Source: Gemmatimonadota bacterium (lineage in GTDB: Bacteria; Gemmatimonadota; Gemmatimonadetes; Longimicrobiales; Longimicrobiaceae). From it: a stretch of DNA of 14,999 bases. Within the stretch, counting starts at the first letter, position 1; each line of letters starts with the position of its first letter. Under the pieces are notes generated by a model. It did not search any database, was not told the origin of the DNA, and worked only from the letters and a program-made list of their open reading frames with translations. The position numbers and the translations under genes were made by a program. Positions 14,983-14,999 of the stretch are shown one piece after another. The stretch spans positions 1 through 14,999 of the forward strand of contig JAHWJJ010000044.1 in assembly GCA_019348475.1 (NCBI GenBank). The letters run 5' to 3'.

Positions 14983-14999
14983 ATGTTCGTCTTGAAAGT
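14983..14999 (+). CDS. Possible start of a gene cut by the window end
   Basis: An ATG at 14983 opens a frame (MFVLK) that runs off the window. A weak purine run (GAAAAG, 14971-14976) lies upstream at a suitable distance, and the position fits a gene divergent from 13816-14649. Only five codons are visible, so nothing can be said of the product. Confidence 0.25.

Noticed and set aside
1..14999. CRISPR arrays, rRNA genes, phage or plasmid replication genes
   Set aside because: No regularly spaced repeats, no rRNA-like sequence, and no integrase, transposase or replication protein motif in any plausible frame.

Overview
The window is a very GC-rich chromosomal segment from a Gram-negative (diderm) bacterium. 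It has an outer-membrane TolC channel, two full-length RND inner-membrane pumps and several lipoproteins with clear lipoboxes. Propeller lipoproteins carrying a GGGPGEF signature, RND genes without a nearby adaptor gene, and starts that mostly lack a strong Shine-Dalgarno all suggest Gemmatimonadota, most likely a Longimicrobium-like soil bacterium. That placement is inference from gene style; the window holds no rRNA or other marker gene.

Layout. A hairpin at 1-25 closes whatever lies upstream. A plus-strand run then covers about 264-11829: tolC-like channel (264-1625), RND pump 1 (1663-4842), propeller lipoprotein 1 (4943-6043), thioredoxin-like CxxC lipoprotein (6016-6549), secreted Cys-rich mini-peptide (6554-6793), small lipoprotein (6783-7238), propeller lipoprotein 2 (7362-8624) and RND pump 2 (8728-11829). 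The genes from 4943 to 7238 are tightly packed or overlap, so they are probably translated from one message. A long imperfect inverted repeat (11846-11939) separates RND pump 2 from a convergent sigma-54 response regulator (11957-13327, minus). A gene-free stretch of about 490 bp with clustered palindromes follows, then a Cys-rich lipoprotein (13816-14649, minus). Its upstream region may be divergent, with a possible gene start at 14983.

How it may work together. TolC plus two RND pumps gives an envelope export or efflux machine; no periplasmic adaptor gene lies in the window. The inserted block (propeller, CxxC redox lipoprotein, Cys-rich exported peptide, small lipoprotein, propeller) is the most unusual part. 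It looks like an envelope module in which a Cys-rich peptide is secreted and its disulfides are handled by the CxxC partner, with the propellers as binding or scaffold partners and the pumps possibly handling product. This is a hypothesis from gene order and motifs. A -24/-12-like site before the block (4871-4887) and the nearby NtrC-type activator make sigma-54 control plausible but unproven.
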